A DNA stretch of 52,655 bases from Aquimarina litoralis (GTDB taxonomy: Bacteria; Bacteroidota; Bacteroidia; Flavobacteriales; Flavobacteriaceae): the NCBI RefSeq assembly GCF_019295435.1, contig NZ_WEKL01000012.1, positions 67,124 to 119,778 on the forward strand, written 5' to 3'. The translations under genes and the position numbers were made by a program. Below are positions 1 through 10,700 of this stretch, in pieces (position 1 is the first letter of the stretch; each line of letters begins with the position of its first letter). The notes under the pieces were generated by a model. That model saw only the letters and a program-made list of their open reading frames with translations. It did no database searches and was not told where the DNA came from.

Positions 1-233
1 GCAGCAAAATATCCTGGCACTGTATAACTTGCGTTACTTCCTTGATGCGTAAAAGTTACGTCTAAACGATAATCTGAAAATGGATTTGGGTTTGCGGTCT
101 CCGACGTATTCGGACCGTTAAATGTCAATGTGACTTTGTGCCACCTTCTTAATTCTCCTTCTGGTGTTTGTGCTTGAAGCAAAAAACCAAAAAACAGTAA
201 TGCTACTAAAGCATTGAGTTTGGTTAGTTTCAT
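1..233 (-). CDS. DUF5060-type secreted glycosidase, N-terminal fragment
   Basis: Reading the minus strand from an ATG at 231-233 gives 77 codons open to the window edge, so only the N-terminus is seen. It begins [20 protein letters not shown] and is followed by AQTPEG, a clear Sec signal peptide with cleavage near residue 23. The next part ([16 protein letters not shown], then [12 protein letters not shown] and YTVPGYFA) looks like the DUF5060 beta-sandwich found at the N-terminus of many Bacteroidetes glycoside hydrolases, often before a DUF4038 or GH5-like barrel. The catalytic part is outside the window, so substrate cannot be told. It is the last gene seen of the polysaccharide locus and lies 455 bp after the beta-helix gene, behind a terminator hairpin. 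Confidence 0.75.
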   Translation of the reverse strand, partial: MKLTKLNALVALLFFGFLLQAQTPEGELRRWHKVTLTFNGPNTSETANPNPFSDYRLDVTFTHQGSNASYTVPGYFA

Positions 234-688
234 AATTTTGAATTGTTTTTTGTGTGTGTAGTTTTAAGATGTTAATAGTCTTAGTTAAGCAGTTCAAAGA
301 ACGTATTTTATTATGTTAAATTCCAGTATCAAAAACAACATAACCCACTAGTTAACAGCTTTTAACAAGTATTAAACATTTTAAAAAGTTCTTGAATTAA
401 AGGGTCAAAAATCTATATCGTTTCTAAAGATTTATTAAACGATATTTAGTAAATAGAATTCGTTAATCATTATTGAGAATTCGGTTTTGGAAGACTGTGT
501 TATTCTATTCTATTTTTTAAAAAAGAAGATCACGGAGTCACAAAATCCTACTAACTCAAATTATTTTTTAACTTTTATTTAACTGTTTTGTTTCATTTTT
601 CTGAAAGTTTTTAACGCTTTTTAAAAGGCTGCAAGAAGGAAGGTTTTACAGCCTTTTTCATATATGTTTTTAAATTAATTTATCAAGT
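234..688. other. 455-bp intergenic gap
   Basis: No credible ORF on either strand. It contains the probable terminator of the upstream beta-helix gene near 619-658. It also carries, at 260-268, the minus-strand CTTAAAACT element seen before the other polysaccharide genes. No TAnnTTTG box was found on the minus strand, so the promoter of the DUF5060 gene is not identified. Confidence 0.6.
619..658 (-). terminator. Rho-independent terminator after the beta-helix gene
   Basis: AAAAGGCTG at 623-631 pairs with CAGCCTTTT at 649-657. Read on the minus strand the stem ends in CCTTTT followed by AAAAAGCG. It lies about 30 bp after the stop of the beta-helix gene. Confidence 0.6.
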
Positions 689-3600
689 CTACTCCTTTAC
701 AAACTGAGTTTTACTTTTTCCAAATACAGAAAGGATATAAACTCCAGATTCTATTTCTGAAACAGATATCAATTCATTCGCAGAATTCAGTTTCGTTTTC
801 TTAATAGTTTTACCTGTGATATCATAAATTGTTATAATATCATTGACCTCAGCACCTAGAATTGAAATCGATTCTTTTGAAGGATTTGGATACACTCTTA
901 ATAATGAATCTGATGTAGGGTCTTGTCTGTTTCCTAAAGAGGTGATTTTCCATTTCTGATTGGCATTTGTACTACTATAATTCCAAATGATTACATTAGC
1001 ACCTACCGCTCCTCCTGCTCTATCCAGCGCTCTAGAAAGACAATGCGTGGGTTGTAAAGCGTAAATATCGTTTCCATTTTTAACGATTTTCCATTTTTTA
1101 TGTGAGTCTACATCATCAATCCAAGTGGCAACATTGGTTCCATTCTCGCAACGAGCATAAGGCACTTCTAAATATCTATTAGTTCCTAAATTTCTAATAG
1201 TGTACACATTATCATCAATATGTTTGATCTCCCATTTCTGATCATCAAAATTAGCCGGCTTATGCATTCTAGCACTGTGGTTTTCTAATGCTCTAGCTAA
1301 TAACCGCTCATTATTTTGAGGTGATTCTATATGATAAACTCCATTTGAGATTAATTGAGAAAAACGAGCAGTAACAGTAACATTATTTATTTGGTCTCGA
1401 TCTAAGGCATCTTGCCAAGATGTGTTTAAAGGTCTGATATGAACTTTGTAAACATATCCTGATCCTGGTTCTGGCAGATTTGGTAAATTAACTGTGATAG
1501 TTTTTGTCCCCGTTCCTTTAGCAACCTGCTCGTTCTGCTGTGCTATCCAACCTGTTGACGACCAAAATTCTACTATGATATCTCTAGTAGTTGAGGCTTC
1601 ATAACTAATATCAAATGAATAAGATGTGGCTTGCACTACACTAGTTGGCGCATTATTAAAAGAAACCTTATCGGCAAATGTTTGATTCGCAACTGTTACA
1701 TTATCAACTTGATCTCTATCTATAGCTTCTTGCCAGGTTGTTCCAACCGGTCTTATATGTGCCTTGTATATATATCCTGAACCAGGTGCTGGAGCTGTTG
1801 GTAAATCTACCGTAACATTTGCTACACCAGTTCCTGCTTCTACCCTAACCATCTTTTGACCTAACCAATTGGTTGATGACCAAAATTCTACTACAATTTC
1901 TCTATTTGTTGATGCGCTATAATTCACTTTAAAATCATAAGAAGTTTGTGGTTGAATAGTTGTTGCTGGATTTATAAAGGCAACCTCATCAGGAGTGGTA
2001 CTTACATTACAATCCTCACCTGGTAGTCCATAACATCCGTTTCCTGTGGGACCAAGATCTGGATTCCAGTTGATTCCTGGAACCCAATTTGTTCCTCCAA
2101 ATTCATAGGCGCCTGCATCTGGTGCAGATCCAACAAAACCATCCGTTATTCCAGATATTCTTCTACCAGCATTTACAGCAGGAGAATTTGACCTTAGTGT
2201 AAAATCATTACCGTTGTAGTTAGTATATCCTAATTTAGTAATTACGTTATTTTGTTTATCCGCATCTCTTTCGAAAGTACCTTCATCTTCTTGTGTAGAA
2301 GGGTCATCTTCAGTTTTAACATCAGCTATATTATTCCAAACTTTTACATTTGAAAAGGCTGTTCCTGGTTTATGCCAAGCTCCCATGGCTCCTCCCTCTG
2401 TCTTGACCAAAGTATTATTAAAAATATCAATGTCTTTACCATTCCAATTAATCTGAACTCCGGTCCACTCGACATTCCACACAACATTATGATGTACCGA
2501 AAATGCTTCTGCATCATTATCTAAATATATGGCCGCAGCTTTTCTTAGCTTCCCTCTCCCTTCACTATCATGAAACCAATTATGATGAATCTCACCATAA
2601 TGCGGTCCACCTACTGTGTACAATAAGGCACAATCATCATTAATTAAGTTTGACCTGTATACATCGTTATAGGCAAATTCACTTCTATTATTAAAAAATT
2701 GAATACCATCTCTTCCGGCTCTAAAAATTGTATTTCCTTTGAAAAGTGTATTTTTTCCACCTCTAGCATTTATAGGTGCGTCATAAGAACCGATATAATT
2801 AAAATCGTGAATTCTAGAGTTAAGAATTCTATTTTTATCTCCGCTTACTTTAATACCATTAGCAGCACCGAAAGCTATTTCACAGTGTTCTACAGTATTA
2901 TTATTCCCCTCCATTAAAACACTTTGTTTATTAGCGGAAAAACCTTTCTGAACTCCAAGCGTATGATTCCCGTAAAAAGAAGAAACGCCATAAATCACAT
3001 TGTTGTTTGAATTTCTGGGCATATTGATAGATCCCCCAAAAACAGCTAGGTTTCTGATATGAATAAAACTTCTACCACTTAAATCTACAGTGGTTGTTCT
3101 TCTTCTCATTTGTACAACTCCATTAACTGGAGCCTGCCCACCAGGCATTTGTACAAATAATTCTTTTGTCTGTTTATTAAACCACCATTCGTTTTGATAA
3201 TCTAATGCTCCTTTTACTCCTTCCAAATAAAAATCCCCTTTATCTGCAGGTGCATGAAAGGTTCTTATCCAAGCAGGATTTTTGTCTAATTTAAAATTAA
3301 CTCTTCCTGATGAACTGCTAGTGATAAATGCTTTCCAGGCAATCCATCCTGATCCAGGTTTATCTCCATAAAAGAAAACTGATCCTCCTGACCAATTGAT
3401 ATTGGGTATCTGTGAAGAAGTTAAGAAAGCACCATTAACTACATTACTTCCACTACCTCCATCATTTCTACGAGAATTTAATGTAAAAGGATCACCATCT
3501 GTATTATTGGGCCACCTAGCTAGATCCATGGCCGTATTACCATTTAAGACAAAGTTTTCTTGTCCTAAATCCCAGTTGACCTTGATTTTGTAAATAGCAC

Positions 3601-3931
3601 CATTATCTTTTTGCCATCCACTAAGGGCTTGCATAGCACTAATTATTACTTTCTCTCCTTGTTTAGAAGTATAAGTAATTGGTTGTCCGCCTTGACCTGA
3701 TCTGGCAGGTCTAATTATTTCCTCATAAGTTCCTCCTCCAATAATGATAACATCACCAGGCTGGGCTACCGAAGAAGCTTTTGAAATCGTTTTGTAAGGT
3801 TTGGTTTGCGTTCCGGGATTTGAATCATTCCCGTTTTTTGCTACGTAAATGTCTTTAGCATTTATAAATGATACAATGGTCATTAAAAAGACCAAAATAC
3901 ATCTCCGTAAAAGAGTTTTAAAATTTTTCAT
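689..3931 (-). CDS. Secreted right-handed beta-helix protein with ricin-type lectin and T9SS domain
   Basis: 1080 residues. A signal peptide (about 1-25) is followed by a right-handed parallel beta-helix region (about 27-610) that starts DIYVAKNGNDSNPGT, the usual opening of pectate-lyase-like/DUF1565 helices, with many short H/N-rich turns. Then come two tandem ~100-residue beta-sandwich modules (about 644-750 and 752-855), each with EFWSST, PGSGY and DRDQ..NVTV. A ricin B-like beta-trefoil (about 857-1000) has three QxW-type repeats (DQKWEI, HKKWKI, NQKWKI). A T9SS sorting domain starts YPNPSKESI near 1015. It is probably an extracellular or surface-bound polysaccharide lyase or hydrolase. 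The helix gives no substrate and I cannot place it in a CAZy family. It lies downstream of the GH5 mannanase gene on the same strand. Confidence 0.8.
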   Translation of the reverse strand: MKNFKTLLRRCILVFLMTIVSFINAKDIYVAKNGNDSNPGTQTKPYKTISKASSVAQPGDVIIIGGGTYEEIIRPARSGQGGQPITYTSKQGEKVIISAMQALSGWQKDNGAIYKIKVNWDLGQENFVLNGNTAMDLARWPNNTDGDPFTLNSRRNDGGSGSNVVNGAFLTSSQIPNINWSGGSVFFYGDKPGSGWIAWKAFITSSSSGRVNFKLDKNPAWIRTFHAPADKGDFYLEGVKGALDYQNEWWFNKQTKELFVQMPGGQAPVNGVVQMRRRTTTVDLSGRSFIHIRNLAVFGGSINMPRNSNNNVIYGVSSFYGNHTLGVQKGFSANKQSVLMEGNNNTVEHCEIAFGAANGIKVSGDKNRILNSRIHDFNYIGSYDAPINARGGKNTLFKGNTIFRAGRDGIQFFNNRSEFAYNDVYRSNLINDDCALLYTVGGPHYGEIHHNWFHDSEGRGKLRKAAAIYLDNDAEAFSVHHNVVWNVEWTGVQINWNGKDIDIFNNTLVKTEGGAMGAWHKPGTAFSNVKVWNNIADVKTEDDPSTQEDEGTFERDADKQNNVITKLGYTNYNGNDFTLRSNSPAVNAGRRISGITDGFVGSAPDAGAYEFGGTNWVPGINWNPDLGPTGNGCYGLPGEDCNVSTTPDEVAFINPATTIQPQTSYDFKVNYSASTNREIVVEFWSSTNWLGQKMVRVEAGTGVANVTVDLPTAPAPGSGYIYKAHIRPVGTTWQEAIDRDQVDNVTVANQTFADKVSFNNAPTSVVQATSYSFDISYEASTTRDIIVEFWSSTGWIAQQNEQVAKGTGTKTITVNLPNLPEPGSGYVYKVHIRPLNTSWQDALDRDQINNVTVTARFSQLISNGVYHIESPQNNERLLARALENHSARMHKPANFDDQKWEIKHIDDNVYTIRNLGTNRYLEVPYARCENGTNVATWIDDVDSHKKWKIVKNGNDIYALQPTHCLSRALDRAGGAVGANVIIWNYSSTNANQKWKITSLGNRQDPTSDSLLRVYPNPSKESISILGAEVNDIITIYDITGKTIKKTKLNSANELISVSEIESGVYILSVFGKSKTQFVKE

Positions 3932-4041
3932 GATTGTTAGTTGAGTTTAGTTTTTAAAAGTAAATTTTACATTTATTATTTATGTTTTCGTTTTAGTATT
4001 CGTATTCTTTTGTAGAGAATCCGTTAGATATTTCGAGGAAA

Positions 4042-4088
4042 TTTAGAATAAGAGAAAATTATACGAAGAAGCTTTCTCTTATTCTAAA
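4042..4088 (-). terminator. 16-bp perfect hairpin between mannanase and beta-helix genes
   Basis: TTTAGAATAAGAGAAA at 4042-4057 is perfectly complementary to 4073-4088, with a 15-nt loop. It lies 33 bp after the mannanase stop. Read on the minus strand no T-run follows, so it may be a transcript-stabilising or processing stem rather than a classic terminator. Confidence 0.55.
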
Positions 4089-4120
4089 TAGAGGTTATTT
4101 CCCCAAACATTTTACTTAAG

Positions 4121-7100
4121 CTATCTATTCACAAAGATTTTCTTGCGTGTTATTTGATTGCTTTCGATATCTTTTATTTCTAAAACATAAATTCCCTGAT
4201 GTAATCCCTGAAATGAAATTGAAACTTGTTTTTGTTGGTCTTTTAATTTTTCGCGTTTGATTACATTTCCAACAAAATCAGTCAACTTGATCTCAGGATT
4301 TTTAAGTGTTTCAAAACCAGAAAGGTTAACAAAATCCTTGGTTGGATTTGGAAACACTTTAATTTCATCAAAGATTCTTGATGCGATAAACGATGAAGAT
4401 GGTTCAGTACCCCAAACCAAACTATTATTAATGTACAGCGTAATATTTTGATTTGGTGAGAATGCTGTCCCTATGGATTTATATGAATAATCATCTGTTT
4501 CATCAAAAGCACTCCAATTTGTTTTGGCAAATCGAGTTTGAATAGGCCCTGAATTTTGAGATGTATCTAATATTCCAGCTCCAGTAGCAAAAGTTACTTC
4601 TAAATAATCCATACCATTATCTTGTCCAAAAGTACCATTGACAAGATTAGTTCCTAATTGTGCCCAATCACACCAAAAATTAAGATTACTATTATCTTCT
4701 GAAGTAAACCAATATCTGATACTTAGGTCTTCATAAGAAACTGTTTGAGTTCCATTATTTACAATTCTGATATGTGGATTGATCATATTATCAGCAGCAT
4801 TTCCACGTCCTCCATCCAGATATTCTAGAGTTAAATCACCACTAGGTTGATCCATCACGGAAATTTCTAATGATTTTGTAGCGGTTTGTCCCGCTCCATT
4901 ATCAATGGTAAGTGTAACTAGATATGTTCCTACACTATTAAAAGTATGACTAGTTGTAATACCTGATCCTACAGTTCCATCACCAAAATCCCATGAAAAT
5001 GAAAGTGGATTTCCTAATGGATCAGAAGATCCAGAAGCATCAAAATTCACTACCAAAGGAGCAGTTCCGGACTGATTATCCGCTGTAAAATCAACAATAA
5101 GGCTTCCATCGGATACAGTGATTGTTTTTGTAATCATATCCTCTAGCTTTCCGTCACTTACTGTGAGTTTTACATCATAAATCCCTTGATTTGTAAATTC
5201 ATAATCTGTAGTTATTCCTATAGCCGAATCGCCATTTCCAAAATCCCAGAAATATGTTAATACATCATTATCGGGATCTGAAGATGTAGACGCATCAAAG
5301 CTTACCAATAGCGGAGCTATTCCTAAATCAACATTTGAAGTAAATTGAGCTATTGGTGGTTGATTAGGATCTTGTACTTCGATAGCTATTGTAGTGCTAT
5401 CTGTATTTCCATCAGCATCAGTTACTGTAAGAGTAACTATTTGATCTCCTATTTGAGTAAACTCATATGACGTGGTAACTCCTATAGCCGTGTCTCCATT
5501 TCCAAAATCCCAAGCAAATGATAATACATCTCCATTAGGATCACTAGAAGCTGAAGCATCAAAATCCACTAGTAAAGGAGAGAAACCTGACATTGGAGTT
5601 GCAATTGCTCTTGCTATAGGAACATTACTACCTCCTGGTTCAATCCCGCTTACTAATTGTCCATTGAGGTACAATCCCACTCGATCCCAAGGGGCAAATT
5701 CTTTTTTGGTTCCGTCATACGAATAATCATTGGATTGATCAGTTTCTGACCAATTACTATTGGCTATTTTGGGTTCCATTCTACCTGAACCAGCACTTCT
5801 TCCTAACATGCCGGCAGCGGGATCAAATGTAATCTCCAGATAATGATTATTTCCTTCTGTATTTACTATTTGACCTTTTACATTAGTACTACCGATCATC
5901 GCATAATCCATAAAGAAATTAAGCGGTAAATCCGTTTCTGTTTCAAACCAATAACGAATACTTAAATCTGCATAAGCCACATCTTCTGATGAGTTATTAA
6001 AAATTCTAAAATGTGGTTTGATAATATTGGTAATTGCACCTTCTGAAGCATCTTTATACTCTAATGTTAAGATTCCATCTCCACCTATTTGGATATTTCG
6101 AGGAGTTGATGTTTTGATCACGCCATTGATTCCTGTAGCAACCGATGTAATCTGGTAGTTTCCATCTGGCAATCCTGAAACATCCAATTCATATGGAGCG
6201 GTGGTATCTTCACCAACTAATTCTCCATTACTAAAAAATTCTACTTTAAGTACCGTATTATTCTCATTCAAGAGATTAGCTTCCATATGTACAGTACTTC
6301 CTGAGACATATTTATCACCAGATTTTGGAGACATCAATGATAAATAAATTGCTTCTCCACCAGACATTTCTTCCATGCGGAGTGAATGTTCTTTGTAGAT
6401 CGCAACTTCTATATCTCCTTCAAAAACTCCGAATTTATCTCTTGGAGTATTGTTGTCTGGAAACCACCAAAACGCACTAGCTCCAATCTTTTTTTGTTCG
6501 ATAAATCCATACATTTCTTCCCACCACTCATATCGCTCTTGAATTTCTACATTAAATTCTCCAATATAGAGCGGTTTCTTTAAGATCTGATGGGATTCAT
6601 CAGCCCAGTCACAAACAAGTTTCAAAGTCTCTTCTAATGTAAAATTGGACCAGCTCTCCCGAATATAGGGATGTGCTGAAGCAAAGTCTATATAAGGAGA
6701 TTGGTGTATTTTGATAAAATCATTTCCTTCATCTCCACCAAATCCATAGCGCGTTCCATGAGCTTCTAAACCAGTACTTAGTAAATGATTGGAATCAATT
6801 GCTTTGATAAAAGCTCCCATATCATCTACCCAAGCTCTTAATACATCTGAAGTTACATCATCTCCAAATCCCTGATATCTTGGTTCGTTCATCAACTCCC
6901 AAGCAAGAATTGTAGGATCATTTCTATATTCTACACCATCATAATGATTGACACGGGTAAGAAAATATTCTACATAATCCTTATATCCTTGAATAGCAGA
7001 AGCGTTTGTAAAGAACTGACCTTGATCGTGTGTTCCTGCACCTTCAACTTCAATACCTTCCCATTTAAGGCGATCTTTGATCCCTCCATAATCATTCCAA

Positions 7101-7516
7101 TAATTTTCTAAAGCAACGATCAGTTTAATTCCATTTGCTTCTGCTGATTTGATTACATAATCAAATAAGGAAAATTGACCTTCACTATAAACTCCTTTTT
7201 GAGGTTCAAATCCATGCCAATCTTCATGGCTAAATCCCCATAGGCGGACTACTCTCACGCCGTTTTTATATAATCTTCGCATATGTTCATCAATGCGATC
7301 TTTATCCATAAACTGTGTTTCTATATCTCCACTGGAAGAACCATAGGTAAAAAAATCATACACGTTAGTACCTGAAAAATAATAAGGCCTACCGTCTAGC
7401 ATAAATTTCTCTCCATCCGTATAGACAAAGTCTGAAGATGGCATTTTCTGGGAAAATAACTGCATACTAAAAAACAGTAAGCATAGAAATACTAAAGGTT
7501 TGATGTTAGTTTTCAT
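4121..7516 (-). CDS. GH5 (subfamily 7-like) beta-mannanase with two CBM3s, PKD domains and T9SS domain
   Basis: 1131 residues. Signal peptide about 1-23. The GH5 barrel (about 27-385) resembles endo-beta-1,4-mannanases of subfamily 7: GTNVYDFFTYG near 49, ENYWNDYGG near 137, and WELMNEPR with the acid/base Glu211. The nucleophile is Glu320 in LYIGEFNVE. After the barrel come an Ig-like domain (about 394-475), a CBM3 (about 482-628), three PKD domains (about 632-714, 718-802, 804-888), a second CBM3 (about 893-1038, with a CDWAQLG segment) and a T9SS domain from FPNPTKDF near 1055. CBM3 modules bind crystalline cellulose, so the enzyme may act on mannan lying on cellulose fibres in plant or algal walls. 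CBM3 is more usual in Firmicutes cellulases, which hints at domain acquisition. A GH5 glucanase is the main alternative. Confidence 0.88.
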   Translation of the reverse strand: MKTNIKPLVFLCLLFFSMQLFSQKMPSSDFVYTDGEKFMLDGRPYYFSGTNVYDFFTYGSSSGDIETQFMDKDRIDEHMRRLYKNGVRVVRLWGFSHEDWHGFEPQKGVYSEGQFSLFDYVIKSAEANGIKLIVALENYWNDYGGIKDRLKWEGIEVEGAGTHDQGQFFTNASAIQGYKDYVEYFLTRVNHYDGVEYRNDPTILAWELMNEPRYQGFGDDVTSDVLRAWVDDMGAFIKAIDSNHLLSTGLEAHGTRYGFGGDEGNDFIKIHQSPYIDFASAHPYIRESWSNFTLEETLKLVCDWADESHQILKKPLYIGEFNVEIQERYEWWEEMYGFIEQKKIGASAFWWFPDNNTPRDKFGVFEGDIEVAIYKEHSLRMEEMSGGEAIYLSLMSPKSGDKYVSGSTVHMEANLLNENNTVLKVEFFSNGELVGEDTTAPYELDVSGLPDGNYQITSVATGINGVIKTSTPRNIQIGGDGILTLEYKDASEGAITNIIKPHFRIFNNSSEDVAYADLSIRYWFETETDLPLNFFMDYAMIGSTNVKGQIVNTEGNNHYLEITFDPAAGMLGRSAGSGRMEPKIANSNWSETDQSNDYSYDGTKKEFAPWDRVGLYLNGQLVSGIEPGGSNVPIARAIATPMSGFSPLLVDFDASASSDPNGDVLSFAWDFGNGDTAIGVTTSYEFTQIGDQIVTLTVTDADGNTDSTTIAIEVQDPNQPPIAQFTSNVDLGIAPLLVSFDASTSSDPDNDVLTYFWDFGNGDSAIGITTDYEFTNQGIYDVKLTVSDGKLEDMITKTITVSDGSLIVDFTADNQSGTAPLVVNFDASGSSDPLGNPLSFSWDFGDGTVGSGITTSHTFNSVGTYLVTLTIDNGAGQTATKSLEISVMDQPSGDLTLEYLDGGRGNAADNMINPHIRIVNNGTQTVSYEDLSIRYWFTSEDNSNLNFWCDWAQLGTNLVNGTFGQDNGMDYLEVTFATGAGILDTSQNSGPIQTRFAKTNWSAFDETDDYSYKSIGTAFSPNQNITLYINNSLVWGTEPSSSFIASRIFDEIKVFPNPTKDFVNLSGFETLKNPEIKLTDFVGNVIKREKLKDQQKQVSISFQGLHQGIYVLEIKDIESNQITRKKIFVNR

Positions 7517-7534
7517 TTTAAAATAGATTAGTTG

Positions 7535-7548
7535 AGTTTTTAAATTGT
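7535..7548 (-). promoter_or_regulatory. Shared leader element (ACAATT..AAAACT type) before the mannanase gene
   Basis: The minus strand reads ACAATTTAAAAACT here, 18 nt before the ATG. Near-identical elements precede the cytochrome, GH5 and GH9/GH48 genes. Role unknown; it may be part of an A-rich translation enhancer or a regulator site. Confidence 0.35.
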
Positions 7549-7657
7549 TTTTTTAATACTCCAACTATTCCCAAACGATATCACTACAATACAAGACATT
7601 CCCCATCAGTCTTTATACGTGATAAAACTTTACTTTTTGAATTCGATGTTTTAGATA

Positions 7658-7696
7658 ACTGTTGAACACCTTTGAAGAATTTGGCGCCCAACAGTT
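7658..7696 (-). terminator. Possible weak terminator after the cytochrome gene
   Basis: AACTGTTG at 7658-7665 is complementary to CAACAGTT at 7689-7696, just after the stop at 7703. The stem is only 8 bp and the downstream T-run is poor. Confidence 0.3.
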
Positions 7697-7702
7697 TCAC
7701 AT

Positions 7703-10700
7703 TTACTTGGCAATCTGTTTAATTATAGTTTTCTTGTCTACTTGAATCTGAATAAAATATACACCAGATGGAACTGTGGCCATATCTAGTTTCATTCCTT
7801 TTACATCTTCTTGAACATATCTTGATGCTATTGTTTTTCCACTGATATCCACTATTCGGATAAAAGCTTCTTGCAAACTAGAATTACTTTCCAAGCTGAG
7901 ATAATCTGTAACCGGATTTGGAAATGCTTTGATAGCTATAACACCTTCAAGAGTAGAAGGATCATTTTCCTTATTTTGACAATCAGGAATACTATTTTGA
8001 TTTGTAAAGTAAATAGTATAAGCTCCACTTTTAGAGACCAGTGCAAAATTGTCACCATCCATTGTTACAAGGTAGGCACCATCAAAATTTGATATTCCAG
8101 TTCCAGACAAAACAATATCAGGTGCTATTTGTCCAAAAGTTTGACTAACAATAGAAGCTTTCAAATCAATCCACCATCCTGGGTTTCCGTTATTTGTGCT
8201 CATGGAAAGTTGCCATAATCCATTATTTTGCAAATCCCAATTGACTGTCAGATTGGTTACATTACTCAAATCTGGACCATTTTGACCTAAAACATGTACA
8301 TTATCGTATGAAATATTAGCTAAGGTTGGTAATGCAGTATTTAATGGAGCTCCAAAACTACAGTCATTTCCAGATGATGGTTGGGTTACGGTAATCGTTT
8401 GTGTTACATTATCTGACAAAGAACCATCACTTACTGTTAGTGTAATGGTATATATTCCTTCTATCGTATATGTATGACTCTCAGTTTCACCATTTCCGGT
8501 AGTACCATCTCCAAAATCCCATAAATACTCTAATATATCTCCATTAGCATCTGAAGATGCTGATGCGTCCATACTTATTACAAGTGGAGCTATTCCTGTA
8601 GCTACAGAAGTACTAAAACTCGCTACTGGAGCTACATTTCCTTCCAAAACAGTAATAGTTATTGGTGAAGATACATCCGATTGAATTCCATCACTAATTG
8701 TTAAAGTAACAGCATAGGACCCTGCTATAGTATACGTATGTGAAGGGTTTTCTAAATTACTAGTATTTCCATCTCCAAAATCCCATAAATAATCAATGCT
8801 AGATCCAACAGGAAAAATAGAACTCGATGGATCAAAACTTACCAGTAACGGAGCATCTCCAGAAACTGGAGTTGCGGTAAAGTTTGCTTCTAAGCCTGGT
8901 AATGTATTTTGCACCTCAACTGTGAGCATATCTGTATCCGTTTTCCCATTACCGTCATCTACTGTTAGCATTACTTCATAGGTTCCAAGCTGTTGATATG
9001 TATAAGAAGTTGTGATTCCCGTAGCGGTATCTCCATTTCCAAAATCCCAACTATAGGATAGTGTATCGCCATCTGGATCAGTAGAATTGCTTGCATCAAA
9101 ATTTATAGCTAACGGAGCTTCACCAGAACTAACATCACTCGTTATCACAGCATTTGGACTTCTGTTGGTATTATCACCTTGAATAGGTTCTAATCCCCAA
9201 ACTAATACTCCTTGATAATAGAGAGTTACTAATACATGTGATTTTAATGACGTTTTAGAAGCATCATACGAAAAATCATTGCTTTGATTATGTGTTTGAA
9301 ATCCTGCATGATGTAATCGAGTTTGTATTTGACCGGATTTACTATTCGCATTTATATTTCCTGATGATGTAGAAAAGCCAACTTCTAAATAATGTTCATT
9401 ATCCTGAACTCCATAATTGCCATTGACACCTGTAGGTTGTGAATAGTCAATATTAAAGTTCATCGGAATATCATGTTCTGGAGTAAACCAATATCGTATT
9501 TTGAAATCATCCAATGAAACACTTTGATTAGACTCATTCACAATTTGAAATACTGGTTTTAATTCTACAGTAGAAACTCCTGAACTATTGTCGCGATATT
9601 CTAAACTGAAATCTGTATCTGGTAAGTCTCCAAATCTTTCATCTACAGTAATCGTGATCTCTGTTGGATCACCTACAATTTCTCCATTAGAATTAGCTCT
9701 TATCAATTTTATAGTATGTTCTCCTTCAGAAAGGTTTGTAACTGCAATTGGCGCAACGTTATAAACCGAACCTTGTTCAACATTATCAATAAAATATTTG
9801 ATATGCTGACCATTTGGAGTGATATCCCATAAGAATGTGGTAAATTCTATTTCAAAATCAGGACCTACCAATCCTCCATCAGAAGGGGATTGTATGATTA
9901 CTGTAGGATCTTGAGGCAACTGATCCTTAGTTACAATAACTGTTATTGTTTCTCCCAAATCTGTAACAGAGTTATCACTACGCTCCATTTGCAGTGTCAA
10001 TTCATGAGGCCCTTCGGCTAAAGCTGTTCCATCTGCGTGAGGTCCTTCAGCATCAATCAGTCCTCTGTCCTGACCATCTATTTTAAATCGAAGTTTGTAT
10101 TGTTGCGACGGCAATTCCCATCCTTCAGTTTCAAAATTGATCGTTATTGGAGCATTCACCATTTGTCCGTCTACCGGAGATGTAAAAAAGATATCTGGTA
10201 ATGGTCCAATTGGTGTAATAGCATCACCACCATGTAATGTCCAGATAACCGCTGCATCAAACATTTTGAGTCCTTGCTCTGTCAACAAATGCATGAACTG
10301 ATCACGTAATGGAAATGCTGTTCTTCTGGATGGGATTGAAATACTAGATTCATATCCAAACAAAATTGGTTGTGTTCCTGCTTTTGCAACAATTATAGCT
10401 TCTTCAAATGGATTTCCAAATGGTAAACTCTGAGTGATTCCGTATAATGCTGTTTGTGCATCAGCGCCAGCTGCCATTGGATGATCCGTATCAGCGATGG
10501 TCACTTTTGAAAATCCTTCAGAGGTAATTCCAAAACCAGAATTCAATGGTCCTGAAGTCATTCTAAGTTTACCGTACATAAATGGATTCCATGTCATTAA
10601 TGGCACACGAGCTCCCTCAAGATCATTCCCCAGTTCTCTCGGATCGACAGAAGAGGAAATTAATACTAAATCAAATGGATTAGCAGATTGAGGACTGGTA

